Virus record (IMG/VR): IMGVR_UViG_3300021432_000236
Location: 1-51,286 of that record
Source of the DNA: a virus
Length of the DNA: 51,286 bases
Direction: 5' to 3' (one strand)
Each line of letters begins with the position of its first letter. Positions within the stretch are counted from its first letter, which is position 1. The notes beneath the pieces are model-generated. The model was not told where the DNA came from. It saw only the letters and a list, made by a program, of their open reading frames with translations, and ran no database searches. A program made the translations under genes and the position numbers. This document shows positions 23,765 to 33,029 of this stretch, piece by piece.

Positions 23765-24562
23765 ATGTCCGAAGAATTACTTGAAGAATTGCGCCTGTCG
23801 GTCAGCAAAACCAAAACTTTTGATGGCTGCAAGAAGAAATTTGATTTTTGTTACGTTCAGAAACTGCCTCGCAAGGATTGGGATTTCCATATCTTTGGCA
23901 AGTTCTGCCATTCGGTCTTAGAAACTTTTCATAAGACTTATTTAGAAGGATGTTTTCTACCTTACAACACCGTTATGGGAGATGCTTATAAAGCAGCCCT
24001 TCTGGAGTTCAAAGATAAGATGACCCCAGATATGAAAAAAGAGTGTTGGGGATTGATTGACAAGTATTTGCGATTAGTATCCAAGGATAAAGCCAATAAA
24101 TTGCCGGCGAACGTAATTGCCGTAGAAAAAAGATTTGAATTTCCAGTCGCCAAAAACATTATCTTAAACGGGGCGATTGACAGAATTCAGTTGGATGCCG
24201 ATAATGTTATACACGTGGCAGACTACAAGACCACAAAAAACAAAAAATATCTGAAGGATGATTGGTTCCAACTATTAACGTATGCTTATGTTATACATAA
24301 GGAAGACCCAAGCATTACGAAAGTAAGGGCGTCATACATTCTGCTCAGACATGATTTTGAGTATATTACTAGAGAGTTTACTCTAGCAGAGATTTTGAAA
24401 GTCAAAGATCAATACATTAAGTATGCTGAACAAATTGTGAATGAAACGGAATATAAACCGAATCCAACCGCACTTTGCAACTATTGCGATTATCTAAGTC
24501 TTTGCCCAGAAGGTAAGACCAAATCTTTCAATTCAAACACTTATGGCGAAGTAAGTTACTAA
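23765..24562 (+). CDS. PD-(D/E)XK nuclease, RecB/Cas4-like with Fe-S cysteines
   Basis: A 265-residue nuclease of the RecB/Cas4 group (PDDEXK_1). 'LSVSKTKTFDGCKKKFDFCYV' is the usual opening with the first Cys. The active site is 'GAIDRIQLDADNVIHVADYKT' split as GAIDRI then VADYKTTK. 'DWFQLLTYAYVI' supplies the QxxxY motif. Cys residues at the end (CNYCDYLSLC), with the early Cys, likely bind an iron-sulfur cluster. Such proteins are DNA exonucleases in recombination. There is no CRISPR array or other cas gene, so it is not a CRISPR protein here. Confidence 0.9.
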   Translation: MSEELLEELRLSVSKTKTFDGCKKKFDFCYVQKLPRKDWDFHIFGKFCHSVLETFHKTYLEGCFLPYNTVMGDAYKAALLEFKDKMTPDMKKECWGLIDKYLRLVSKDKANKLPANVIAVEKRFEFPVAKNIILNGAIDRIQLDADNVIHVADYKTTKNKKYLKDDWFQLLTYAYVIHKEDPSITKVRASYILLRHDFEYITREFTLAEILKVKDQYIKYAEQIVNETEYKPNPTALCNYCDYLSLCPEGKTKSFNSNTYGEVSY

Positions 24563-24571
24563 GAGGACCAC

Positions 24572-25819
24572 ATGCAAATTGAAGTCAAAGAAATTGAGCC
24601 TTGCAAACTAAGCATTCACTATGTAGCGGACGCTGAAGAGATTCTTAACAAACGTGGCGAGGTTATTGCCCACTTCAAAAAAGCTCCAGTCCCAGGTTTT
24701 CGTCCTGGTAAAGCTTCTGTCGATGCCATCAAGGTTCATTACAAAACTCAAATTGAAGAATCTCTCAAAAGAGCCTTGGCTGAAGATGCTTTTCATAATA
24801 CCCTTTTCGAAAAGAAACTCCGCCCCCACGGCGCCCCAAGATTCAACTCCCTGCTTCTAGCAGATGGTAAGTTTACTTGTGATTTTGATCTACATACTAA
24901 GCCAGATTTCGAATTGCAGCCATATCAAGATTTGGAAATCCCTAAGCCACACGCCGATCAAACCACACTGGAACTGACGGAAAAAATGCTACAAGAGCTA
25001 AGGATTCGTTTTGGTGAAGCCGTACCGTATAACGAAACCGACTTTGTACAAAATGGTGACAATGTCATTGTTGATTACGAAGGCTCTGTGGATGGCGAAA
25101 AAGTAGATCATTTATGTGCCGTTGGTGAAATGTTGACGGTAGGTGCTAGCAATCTTACGCAATTCGACGATAATTTGCTTGGAATGATTATGGGAGAAAC
25201 CCGAGAATTTGATTTAGTGGTACCTGACGCAGGGCTACCCTCTTTGGTAGGTAAAACGGTTCACCTCAAAGTAACTTTGAATATGGGGTCTAAGACTACG
25301 CCATGTCCACTAGATGATACTTTGGCTCTTAAGTTTGGTAAGAAAGACTTTGCAGAATTGAAAGCTTTTGCTTCCGGCACTGCCGAAGCCGCCATTCAAA
25401 ACAAGAGCAAACAAAACATCAATGAAGCTGTGGCTGGCAGATTAGTGGAATCAAATAAGTTTGATGTTCCTAATTGGCTATCATTATCTGAAGCCCAATA
25501 TTTGGTGCACAATGCCAAATTAGATTGGAATATACTATCAGATCTTGATAAAGAAAAATATATCGAAATGGGAGCTAAGAATGTAAAGCTTTCTCTTATC
25601 TTAGATAAGATTAGAGAGTCTAATCCTGAAGCTCAATTAACTGACCAAGAGGTTTTTGAAGTTTTGAAGCATAATCTAGCCAAGACTCAAGTTAAGCAAC
25701 CATTAGACGAAGTTATTCAGCAAATGAATAAAACGGGATATTTACAGATTTTGTTCTCTAGAATTAGAGACGAACACACGATGGATTTCATCACAAAAAC
25801 AGTTAAACTAGTTGAGTAA
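24572..25819 (+). CDS. tig: Trigger factor (ribosome-associated chaperone)
   Basis: A full-length 415-residue trigger factor. The N-terminal ribosome-binding domain has the signature 'VPGFRPGKAS' (GFRPGK at 42-47, the loop that docks on ribosomal protein uL23), then the 'FHNTLFEKKLRPHGAPRF' helix. The FKBP-like prolyl isomerase domain begins near 'QNGDNVIVDYEGSVDGEKV'. The C-terminal chaperone arms run from about residue 245. It binds new chains as they leave the ribosome. This is a cellular protein seldom found in phages. A good RBS (GAGGACCAC) precedes it. It is followed closely by two small unknown genes and an M41 protease. Confidence 0.92.
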   Translation: MQIEVKEIEPCKLSIHYVADAEEILNKRGEVIAHFKKAPVPGFRPGKASVDAIKVHYKTQIEESLKRALAEDAFHNTLFEKKLRPHGAPRFNSLLLADGKFTCDFDLHTKPDFELQPYQDLEIPKPHADQTTLELTEKMLQELRIRFGEAVPYNETDFVQNGDNVIVDYEGSVDGEKVDHLCAVGEMLTVGASNLTQFDDNLLGMIMGETREFDLVVPDAGLPSLVGKTVHLKVTLNMGSKTTPCPLDDTLALKFGKKDFAELKAFASGTAEAAIQNKSKQNINEAVAGRLVESNKFDVPNWLSLSEAQYLVHNAKLDWNILSDLDKEKYIEMGAKNVKLSLILDKIRESNPEAQLTDQEVFEVLKHNLAKTQVKQPLDEVIQQMNKTGYLQILFSRIRDEHTMDFITKTVKLVE

Positions 25820-25830
25820 GGAGTTTTAAC

Positions 25831-26151
25831 ATGGGCAAGAAAAAAGCAGACGCAGCACCAGGGACGTTTCCAGAGAAGTGGCACAAAGTAATTGAGAAGC
25901 TTCCAGAGTTCAAAGATACGGCTGATGCAGCCAGTGTGGATGAGCTGAAGAAGATTATTGTTACTGCTGAAGGTAACATTTATACTATCGAGCAAGAAAA
26001 AGAAGCCGATGAGAAACTCAATGCTGCTAAGGCATTGGTGAAGGATTATTCCGAACCTCATCGTGATGCCATCAAAGCTCAGACAGCTAAGATTAAGTAT
26101 GCCGTCTTCCTGTTAGAGGGCAAAGGCGTTGAGATAGATAACAAGGACTAA
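25831..26151 (+). CDS. Unknown small helical protein
   Basis: A 106-residue, helix-rich protein (for example 'ASVDELKKIIVTAEGNIYTI' and 'EADEKLNAAKALVKDY'). It has AAGGAG upstream of its ATG and lies 11 nt after trigger factor. The regular heptads suggest a two- or three-helix bundle. Similar small helical proteins are common in large phages, but I cannot name a function. Confidence 0.75.
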   Translation: MGKKKADAAPGTFPEKWHKVIEKLPEFKDTADAASVDELKKIIVTAEGNIYTIEQEKEADEKLNAAKALVKDYSEPHRDAIKAQTAKIKYAVFLLEGKGVEIDNKD

Positions 26152-26152
26152 G

Positions 26153-26431
26153 ATGAAGGTGGAACGATTTACGATACAAGCGTGTTGTGGATCAACGGTG
26201 TTGATCTTTAGAACAGATCAACCCGTCACCAAAAATCATCTAGAAGCACTCAAGAAGCTAGGCTTTAGCGAGTCTGTGAATTTTACAACAGCCGGAATCC
26301 TATATGTGGATAATCCGGACTTTACAATAACGGGTCCTCTCGGGTCCGATAAATTGACTGTAAGATGTAAACACAAAGAGTGCACCCAAAAACTCAATGA
26401 TTTGGAGGTGTTACTTCAGCAGCTGGGGTGA
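26153..26431 (+). CDS. Unknown small protein with Cys pairs
   Basis: A 92-residue alpha/beta protein with 'ACCGS' near the start and 'CKHKEC' near residue 73, which might bind zinc or form disulfides. It sits one base after the previous stop and three bases before the M41-type protease. No family recognised. Confidence 0.7.
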   Translation: MKVERFTIQACCGSTVLIFRTDQPVTKNHLEALKKLGFSESVNFTTAGILYVDNPDFTITGPLGSDKLTVRCKHKECTQKLNDLEVLLQQLG

Positions 26432-26434
26432 AAC

Positions 26435-27100
26435 ATGGCGAATTACAGCATAAACTCTATTGAGGACCTGAGACGTAAAGTAACTCAAGTACACGAATAC
26501 ATTGCAACTTCTTATCATGAAGCCGGGCATACCATTTACGGCTTACTTCATTTCATGAAAATTGAATCAGTTTACGTATTTGAACATAAAAAGTCCAAGA
26601 GAATCGAAGGTTTTACTCATTATGAGTCTCCGCCTTTGAAAGAAATTACGGATAATAGTCTGTTAATGGACCGTGTTTTAGCTGAAGTTTGTTTATCTTA
26701 CGCTGGTTTGGTAGCTGAAAAACACCAATTCAAGCTCTTTTCTGGTTCCGATAAGTTCCCGTCTTTTCTAAAAGACGGATCTTCCAATGACACGATGGAG
26801 GCGGCAACGCTAATTAAAAAGTATAACGTGGCGCCACCTGGAAGAAAAAGATACGAATTCAAAAAGAAAATGATTAAGAAGGTCTCTTTGGAATTGCAGG
26901 ATAATTGGGACGCGGTTACATTAGTAGCACACGCATTGTTCCAAAAGAAAAAGTTATATTTTGCAGATTTGAAAGAGCTGCTAACTAAAAAGACCAAGAA
27001 CAAAAAGTTCTGGAAGGAACAATTTAAGACTCTAGCCACCATTTACGATTTTGACGATGGGCTTTATCGTTTTCCAATCAGCATTCTTACCCATCATTAA
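26435..27100 (+). CDS. M41-type (FtsH peptidase) metalloprotease without AAA+ domain
   Basis: A 221-residue protein matching the peptidase half of FtsH: 'ATSYHEAGHTIYGLL' holds the zinc motif HEAGH (28-32). 'LAEVCLSYAGLVAEK' matches the helix before the third ligand, and 'GSSNDTMEAATLIKKYNV' matches FtsH's GAsnDl..AT.iAr.MV, giving the third ligand Asp119. FtsH's membrane segments and AAA+ unfoldase are missing, so substrate feeding must come from elsewhere or be unnecessary. No transmembrane segment seen. It ends a block that begins with the nuclease and trigger factor. Confidence 0.88.
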   Translation: MANYSINSIEDLRRKVTQVHEYIATSYHEAGHTIYGLLHFMKIESVYVFEHKKSKRIEGFTHYESPPLKEITDNSLLMDRVLAEVCLSYAGLVAEKHQFKLFSGSDKFPSFLKDGSSNDTMEAATLIKKYNVAPPGRKRYEFKKKMIKKVSLELQDNWDAVTLVAHALFQKKKLYFADLKELLTKKTKNKKFWKEQFKTLATIYDFDDGLYRFPISILTHH

Positions 27101-27207
27101 TCACCGTATTCCCTGATAAAGCATACGCAGCCTATCCTTAGGCTGAACAGCTCCATACGTGAGTCGATATGCACTTTGTCATAATACACAACCAATAGGA
27201 AAGTACT
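27101..27207 (+). promoter_or_regulatory. Leader region before dnaE
   Basis: A 107-nt gap holding a perfect 7-bp hairpin CAGCCTA/TAGGCTG (27128-27145) without a T-run, and GATATG 42 nt before the dnaE ATG, a partial match to the recurring GATATAT element. AGGAAAG lies just upstream of the ATG. The leader could carry a promoter and mRNA hairpin for dnaE. Confidence 0.45.
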
Positions 27208-30200
27208 ATGACCGATTTTGTCTCGCTCCATAATCAAACCGATTTTTCCATTCTTGATTCTCTCATTTCGCCCAAAACGCTTTTTTATCGCGCCAAAGAA
27301 TTAGGGCAGACAGCCATTGCAATCACTGACCACGGCACTTTAGCAGCCGCCTGGGATGCCCTCAAAGCTTCCAGAGAAACTGGTGTCAAACTGATTATGG
27401 GCTGCGAATGTTATTTCGTCGATGATGCCACCAACGTAACCGACAAATTTCGTCATGTTGTTCTGTTGGCAAAAAACGCAGTAGGCTATCGTAACCTGCT
27501 CACCCTCAACAAAAAGGGTTTCGATCAGGGTTCTTTCTTGGGGAAGCGCGTGTATCCAATTGTGGATTGGAAATTATTAGCACAACACGCCGAAGGACTT
27601 ATTTGTCTAACGGCTTGTGGTAATGGTATCATCAATCAGTTACTGATGAACAAGAAATTTGAGGAAGCAGGGCAGACACTACTTCGATTGAAGGTTTTAT
27701 TTGGTGACAATTTGGGATTGGAAATCCAACCCAACAACATGAAACGTGGTGGGAACATCTACAACGATGAGATCGATCAACAGTTTCTCAATCGCCGACT
27801 TATTGAGCTGGGCAAAACCCACGGCATCAGGGTAGTACCGGCATGTAATGCTCACTATATTAAGAAAGAAGACTCAGATACTCATGATGTCTTTCTGGCT
27901 ATTGGTTCACATCAACCAAAGTATTCTAATTTTAGACTCCGATACAATGTGCCTGATTTTTATCTGAAGACGGGCGAGGAGGTAGTGAATTTCTTTGCCA
28001 GAAATTATGGGGAAGAATTTGCTAAAGAAGCCTGTGCCAACACGACTTACTTTGCCAGCTTGTGTGAGAAACCGGATTGGATTGACCCTAAGTTCTCCAA
28101 TCCATCTGGGAAAGAATTGCCAATCTTCCCAGTCAAAGATGAACCAGATTATGCGGAGTTTTTAGAGTGGGAACTAAAACAACCTGAAGATGTCCAAAGG
28201 TTGGATGAAGATAAAGTCTTTTTGCGATATAAATGTGAGCAGGCTTTTGAATCCAGAATCAAGGGTATCAACGACGAGAATCGTAAGCAGTATCAAGATC
28301 GATTGATAGAAGAGTTGGATGTTATTGAGTTTCACGGATTCTCCAGCTACATGCTCATCGTGGCAGATTTTATTGACTGGGCACGCAAACACGATATTGC
28401 CGTTGGAGATGGTCGAGGATCTGTCGGTGGTTCGTTGATTGGATTCTTATTAGGAATTCATCAAGCGGATCCCATCAAGTATAACTTGATTTTTGCTAGA
28501 TTCCATAACAAGGAAAAGTCTAGCTTTCCAGATATTGATACAGACTTTGCTCCCAGCGGGCGAGCTTTGGTACAGGAATATCTGCGTAAAAAGTATGGAG
28601 AAGACCATGTGGCTCACGTATCTAACGTCAATACCATCACGCCAAAGGTATACGTTCGAGACATCGCCCGTGCCTGCGAGATAGGCGGCTCCAAAGACGA
28701 AGCGATTAGAATCGGTACAGAGGCAGCAGACTGCATCCCAGCAGACATTCATTCTATTGATGATGCCTTGGCTAAGGTGCCATTGTTTGCTGAGTATTGC
28801 AAAAGATATCCTCAATTCATAGAGTACAAAAGCATTTGTGGTAAGTATCGTGCATGGTCGACACACGCAGGTGGTATTATCATTTCAGCTCGACCTTTGA
28901 CTGGATTGATACCACTTAGAAAAGATAAAGATGGTTCTCTTGCCATTGAGTATGATAAAGACAAAGCCGAAGAAAACGGATTGGTCAAGATGGATACTTT
29001 GGGTCTATCTACTTTGGATATCATTGGTGAGACCTACAAGATCATCAGGGCTCGTGGTAAAGTGCCACCTCCTGATCCGTTAGATTACGATGCTCCTGAT
29101 AAGGAAGCTTACGACCTAATTACCAAGGGAGATACTTTCTGCGTGTTCCAGTTGGGAACCAGCGGAGGCACCATTGATTTATGCCGTCGTATCAAACCAG
29201 AAAACATCAACGACTTAGCCAACATCAATGCTTTGGCGAGACCATCAGCTCGTGATATGCGCAACGACTTCATCAAGACCAGAGATGGTGAGAAGAAGAT
29301 GACGTTACTACATCCTAAACTAGGAAGAGCTTTCAATAGCACTTATGGTTTCGGCTTGTATGAAGAGTGTCTGATGTATTTGGCACAAGACGTGGCTGGT
29401 TGGAGTTTACACTCAGCTGACCGTTTGCGTAAACTGACTAAAGAAAAGGGTAAAAACCCCAAGAAAGCTCAGGCATGGAGAACGGAATTCATTGAAGACG
29501 CTATCAAGCAAGGTGTTAGCGAGCCCATTGCCAAACGTATCTGGGATGAAGTTGTAGATAAGTTCCAGGGCTATGGTTTCAATGTATCTCACGCTGTATT
29601 GTATTCCATGACGGGATTCAAGACCGCAGCATTAAAGGCTCATTTTCCAGTAGAATTCTTATTGGCTAATTTGATGGCTGAAGTTAAATCCAACAATCCA
29701 GATGCCAGAGGCAATATTGAGAAAATCAAAAAAGAACTAAGGGGTCATAAAGTTAAGATTCTTCCACCAGATATCAACACCTCACAGTTGACTTATACCA
29801 TTAGTGATGGTAACAAACTATTGACGGGACTGGATGCTCTTAAGTTTGTCGGCGAGGATGCTATCAAGGACATTATTGAAAAAAGACCATTCAACAGTTT
29901 CTTTGATTTCATGGCGAGAGTAGATTCCAAGAAGGTGAGAGCCAATAGCATTCAAGCTTTGGCATCAGCCGGTGCCATGGATTCTTTCAAGATTCCTCGC
30001 AAGCTCATCTATCTATACTGCTCAGATTATCGTAAGAAATTACAGGTCTGGTTGAAGAAGCATGATCCGAAAATTGATCAGTTTGTTTATCCTTGGCCTG
30101 CCGAAGCTGATTGGAAACTATCGGAGCTATATGCCATGGAACAGTTCTTCTTGGGAGAATCTTTCACTTGTAAGCCACCGGATGCATATGGCAAGTTCTT

Positions 30201-30726
30201 TAAAGATAATCATGTGACCATTTATGAAATCAAGAAAGCTAAAGACAAAACCAAACTATCTCCCATCAAGGGAATTGTTAGGGGTTTCTTTGAATTCAAG
30301 GTTAAGAAAGAAACTAGCAAATATTATGGTCAATCTATGATCAAAGCCATTCTGGAAGACAAGAATGGTGATCAATGCAGTTGTACTATCTTTCCAGATA
30401 GATGGAAGCAGGTACAAGATCGTATCAAAGAGTTACATTCTAAGGCTGTGTTTAACTCAGGAATTGCCTTGTGTTTTGCCGGCAACACCAATAACTATGA
30501 AGATGATATCGGAATCATTTTGGATGATTTGTATAATGTGGCAGATATTCCAGCACTGCCCGCTGATTTAAAAGCCAAGAAGGTTAATTTGAAAGAAGCT
30601 AAGGCGAAATTAGCCAAGGATACTACTGAAAAGCCTAGTGAATCCAAGGATTTATTGGAAGAAATCGAGGACATGCTTTATGACGAAGGACTTATCGATT
30701 TAGATGACGAGTCCGAAGATGACTGA
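27208..30726 (+). CDS. dnaE: DNA polymerase III alpha subunit (DnaE, C family)
   Basis: A 1172-residue replicative polymerase of normal DnaE length. The PHP domain comes first ('ITDHGTLAAAWDAL', 'ACNAHYIKKEDSDTHDVFLAIG'). The palm catalytic acids are PDIDTDF (Asp442, Asp444) and 'VKMDTLGL' (Asp596). Helix-hairpin-helix and OB-like regions follow, and the tail is acidic. The PHP metal site looks eroded: the HLHxH motif reads SLHNQ (residues 6-10). Proofreading by PHP is therefore unlikely, and no DnaQ exonuclease is encoded nearby. A C-family polymerase is unusual for a phage; most use A- or B-family enzymes. Confidence 0.98.
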   Translation: MTDFVSLHNQTDFSILDSLISPKTLFYRAKELGQTAIAITDHGTLAAAWDALKASRETGVKLIMGCECYFVDDATNVTDKFRHVVLLAKNAVGYRNLLTLNKKGFDQGSFLGKRVYPIVDWKLLAQHAEGLICLTACGNGIINQLLMNKKFEEAGQTLLRLKVLFGDNLGLEIQPNNMKRGGNIYNDEIDQQFLNRRLIELGKTHGIRVVPACNAHYIKKEDSDTHDVFLAIGSHQPKYSNFRLRYNVPDFYLKTGEEVVNFFARNYGEEFAKEACANTTYFASLCEKPDWIDPKFSNPSGKELPIFPVKDEPDYAEFLEWELKQPEDVQRLDEDKVFLRYKCEQAFESRIKGINDENRKQYQDRLIEELDVIEFHGFSSYMLIVADFIDWARKHDIAVGDGRGSVGGSLIGFLLGIHQADPIKYNLIFARFHNKEKSSFPDIDTDFAPSGRALVQEYLRKKYGEDHVAHVSNVNTITPKVYVRDIARACEIGGSKDEAIRIGTEAADCIPADIHSIDDALAKVPLFAEYCKRYPQFIEYKSICGKYRAWSTHAGGIIISARPLTGLIPLRKDKDGSLAIEYDKDKAEENGLVKMDTLGLSTLDIIGETYKIIRARGKVPPPDPLDYDAPDKEAYDLITKGDTFCVFQLGTSGGTIDLCRRIKPENINDLANINALARPSARDMRNDFIKTRDGEKKMTLLHPKLGRAFNSTYGFGLYEECLMYLAQDVAGWSLHSADRLRKLTKEKGKNPKKAQAWRTEFIEDAIKQGVSEPIAKRIWDEVVDKFQGYGFNVSHAVLYSMTGFKTAALKAHFPVEFLLANLMAEVKSNNPDARGNIEKIKKELRGHKVKILPPDINTSQLTYTISDGNKLLTGLDALKFVGEDAIKDIIEKRPFNSFFDFMARVDSKKVRANSIQALASAGAMDSFKIPRKLIYLYCSDYRKKLQVWLKKHDPKIDQFVYPWPAEADWKLSELYAMEQFFLGESFTCKPPDAYGKFFKDNHVTIYEIKKAKDKTKLSPIKGIVRGFFEFKVKKETSKYYGQSMIKAILEDKNGDQCSCTIFPDRWKQVQDRIKELHSKAVFNSGIALCFAGNTNNYEDDIGIILDDLYNVADIPALPADLKAKKVNLKEAKAKLAKDTTEKPSESKDLLEEIEDMLYDEGLIDLDDESEDD

Positions 30727-30732
30727 TATATA
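30725..30732 (+). promoter_or_regulatory. GATATATA element overlapping the dnaE stop
   Basis: GATATATA overlaps the dnaE stop and lies inside an inverted repeat (CTGATAT/ATATCAG, 30723-30741). It is 105 nt before the next ATG. A second, longer-loop repeat (TCGACT...AGTCGA) follows in the same 103-nt gap. There is no T-run, so neither is a standard terminator. Confidence 0.35.
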
Positions 30733-30829
30733 CGATATCAGATAATAATAAAATCGACTGAAAACACCCTTAAAGTCGAAAAATGATATAAATGATAGTA
30801 TCTGTATATGCATAACGAGGAATGAAGTC

Positions 30830-31747
30830 ATGAAGCTAAAAGATTGGGCAGATAAACAGGGAATTTCTTACTTGACGGCGTGGCGCTGGTTTAAGGCGGG
30901 AGACCCTCGTTTGTCACATGCATACCAATCTGATTCGGGCACGATAATTGTGCCTGAGGATAATGATTCCTCGGAGAAGTCAATGGGTATCACTCAATCT
31001 AATGATGTAATGTCTATGGTTCTTAAGAAGACCGTAGAACTCAGCAAAAACAATTCTTCTATTGAAGATTTTGCTGCTTGGATTCTTTCTACTTTCAATC
31101 TCAAATTAAACACTGTGAATGAAGGTCCTAGATACTCCAGAAATAAACCAGCGCCTGAGATGGTTCAAAACCATTTCAAGCAGTTCCTAAAGCCAAAAGG
31201 TGATAAGCCAAAGCCAAATATGTTCGTTGCAGAGCCAGAAGCTTTCGATGATTTGATGGCAAAAGCTGATGACCTGACCACTCAGGAATTGGTAGATGAA
31301 ATTCACAAGATTGGTGCAGAGGGTGGCGTCTCCGTCAACCCAACCGATGCTCCAGAAGTGGGAGAATTAATGAAAGATCTTTCTGCTTTTATCGATCCTT
31401 CATTGAAAGCTTCCAGCGTGAAGTTCTACAATGAAAACAAATTTACTGAAGGCGGCGTTACAAGAAGCGTTGATTTAACTCCACAACTCAACTATACCGG
31501 CTCGACTAATTCCGCCTTCAGTAATAACTCTTTGTCTGTGGCAAGTACCCTTGCAGACGGCGGAAGCGCCTTCAATAGTGTGTATGTCAGTGCTGATGTT
31601 TCTGGACCGAATACCTTCGGCGGCACCAGTATAGCCTCTCATTTTCAACCAACTCAAAAAGAAACTGAGTTAGTTGCTCGTGCCACCGAGCTTGTTGATA
31701 AAAGAAGAAGAGGCAGAAAACCATCCAAGATTACAGGAAATAAATAA
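30830..31747 (+). CDS. Protein with IS607-type HTH head and unknown body
   Basis: A 305-residue protein. Residues 1-42 ('MKLKDWADKQGISYLTAWRW', then a Ser-Gly-Thr-Ile-Ile-Val strand) match the MerR-like helix-turn-helix at the start of IS607-family serine recombinases. The recombinase catalytic domain that should follow is absent. Residues 45-175 are helical, 190-275 Ser/Asn/Thr-rich, and the tail 'KRRRGRKPSK' resembles an AT-hook. The protein may bind DNA at both ends. GAGGAATGAAGTC precedes the ATG. It could have been built by capturing a transposon head. Confidence 0.75.
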   Translation: MKLKDWADKQGISYLTAWRWFKAGDPRLSHAYQSDSGTIIVPEDNDSSEKSMGITQSNDVMSMVLKKTVELSKNNSSIEDFAAWILSTFNLKLNTVNEGPRYSRNKPAPEMVQNHFKQFLKPKGDKPKPNMFVAEPEAFDDLMAKADDLTTQELVDEIHKIGAEGGVSVNPTDAPEVGELMKDLSAFIDPSLKASSVKFYNENKFTEGGVTRSVDLTPQLNYTGSTNSAFSNNSLSVASTLADGGSAFNSVYVSADVSGPNTFGGTSIASHFQPTQKETELVARATELVDKRRRGRKPSKITGNK

Positions 31748-32256
31748 TGAAGCTCTTTAAAGCTATTGGTGCCTGGTTCCGTGCCAAGTATATCGGAATC
31801 GTAGAATATGTGACTCTTTCTCTATTAGCCATCACTGGTAGATATGTTCGTAAACTCATCATTCTAAAAGGTAAAGATCCAGATTATGTGGCGCCTCCAG
31901 CACCACCTCCAGCTCCTCCTAAGGTCTATCCAGAATATAATCCATTGGAAGCTCAACAGAAACTGGCGACCTACTATACTTCTAAGAAGCCATCCTGGAC
32001 TACTAGTTCGCAGGATTCCTGGGTAAAACAACCTAGTAAGCATCCAGTTTTGGCAGCTAGAAAACAGTTTGAGGAACATCTTATTGCTAAAGCTGCTGTT
32101 GTCGCCACAACTTCTGTTGTTTCGGAACCTCAGCCACCTTCATTGACACCAGAAGAGGCTAAGGAAATTCTACAACCATTAAATGACCCTGGTTTTGCAT
32201 CAAAAGAGTGGCTAGAAGTTGTTCAGTCCGCAGCAGGTGAAGGAGAAGTCAAGTGA
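31747..32256 (+). CDS. Unknown protein with hydrophobic N-terminal helix
   Basis: A 169-residue protein whose ATG overlaps the previous stop (TAATG). Residues about 14-32 (YIGIVEYVTLSLLAITGRY) form a moderately hydrophobic helix that might touch a membrane or a partner; it is borderline for a transmembrane segment. A Pro-rich stretch (APPAPPPAPPK) and a helical C terminus follow. No family recognised. Confidence 0.7.
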   Translation: MKLFKAIGAWFRAKYIGIVEYVTLSLLAITGRYVRKLIILKGKDPDYVAPPAPPPAPPKVYPEYNPLEAQQKLATYYTSKKPSWTTSSQDSWVKQPSKHPVLAARKQFEEHLIAKAAVVATTSVVSEPQPPSLTPEEAKEILQPLNDPGFASKEWLEVVQSAAGEGEVK

Positions 32257-33029
32257 AAGCATTAACAGATTTATTACAAAAACATCCAGAAGTATTGAAC
32301 AAATATGTTTCCATAGGTTTTGCCTTAGTAGACAAGACTGTTGCCCCAATTAATAAGTTCATGCAACATTTGATGGTAGTTCAAGGAATTGATCCTAACA
32401 CCCAGCCTGGTGAAAAGGAAAGAAAAGCTCTTGAAGATATGTTGAACAATGTCGATGATTCGGAAGAGTTTGAGGAAAATTTTGATTTTGCTCCAGCATT
32501 GAAAGCTTTTGATAAGACCAACAAGAAGCTACAACATCTTCATCTAACTAAAGAAAAGTTCAAAGATTTGACTGATGTATCTCAATTGGGTGTAGCTCAG
32601 CCTTCATTACAGAGAACTAAGCCCGCTAAGATTTTCAATTCCGAAGGTTTATTGAATTCTGGTTCTCTCAAAGAAGCCCTTCAAACTCTCAAGAAATACG
32701 CTGAAGAATTAGAATTTGATAAAGACGAATCAACCCAGCTGTCTCCCAAATTAGCTAAAGCTCGTGAGTTAACACAACAAATGGTAGACAGAGGACTGTT
32801 AGATTCTAGTGTCAAAGCGTTTCAAGCTCAGGTAGATGAAATTCTAAAGTTCAGTGATGATGCTTTAACTTCATTAGAGAAAGTAATTTTAAGACACCCT
32901 AAGACAGAACCTAAAAATGCTACTTCTCGTCAAAGTGTAGCAGTGGGTAAAAACAAGAAAACTAGAGCTAAAGCTAAAGTAACTAAGAGTTTCAAAGGTT
33001 GTTTTAGAAGAGTGTCTGATAAAGAATAA
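32253..33029 (+). CDS. Unknown helical protein with basic tail
   Basis: A 258-residue, mostly helical protein with a GTG start overlapping the upstream stop (GTGA), with AAGGAG seven bases before it. The first 30 residues are hydrophobic helix. The middle is acidic ('NVDDSEEFEENFDF'). The last 40 are Lys/Arg-rich ('KNKKTRAKAKVTKSFKG') and probably bind nucleic acid. No known family. Confidence 0.72.
   Translation: MKALTDLLQKHPEVLNKYVSIGFALVDKTVAPINKFMQHLMVVQGIDPNTQPGEKERKALEDMLNNVDDSEEFEENFDFAPALKAFDKTNKKLQHLHLTKEKFKDLTDVSQLGVAQPSLQRTKPAKIFNSEGLLNSGSLKEALQTLKKYAEELEFDKDESTQLSPKLAKARELTQQMVDRGLLDSSVKAFQAQVDEILKFSDDALTSLEKVILRHPKTEPKNATSRQSVAVGKNKKTRAKAKVTKSFKGCFRRVSDKE

Noticed and set aside
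23765-24562. Cas4 of a CRISPR system
   Set aside because: There is no repeat array or other cas gene in the window; RecB/Cas4-like nucleases are common phage recombination proteins.
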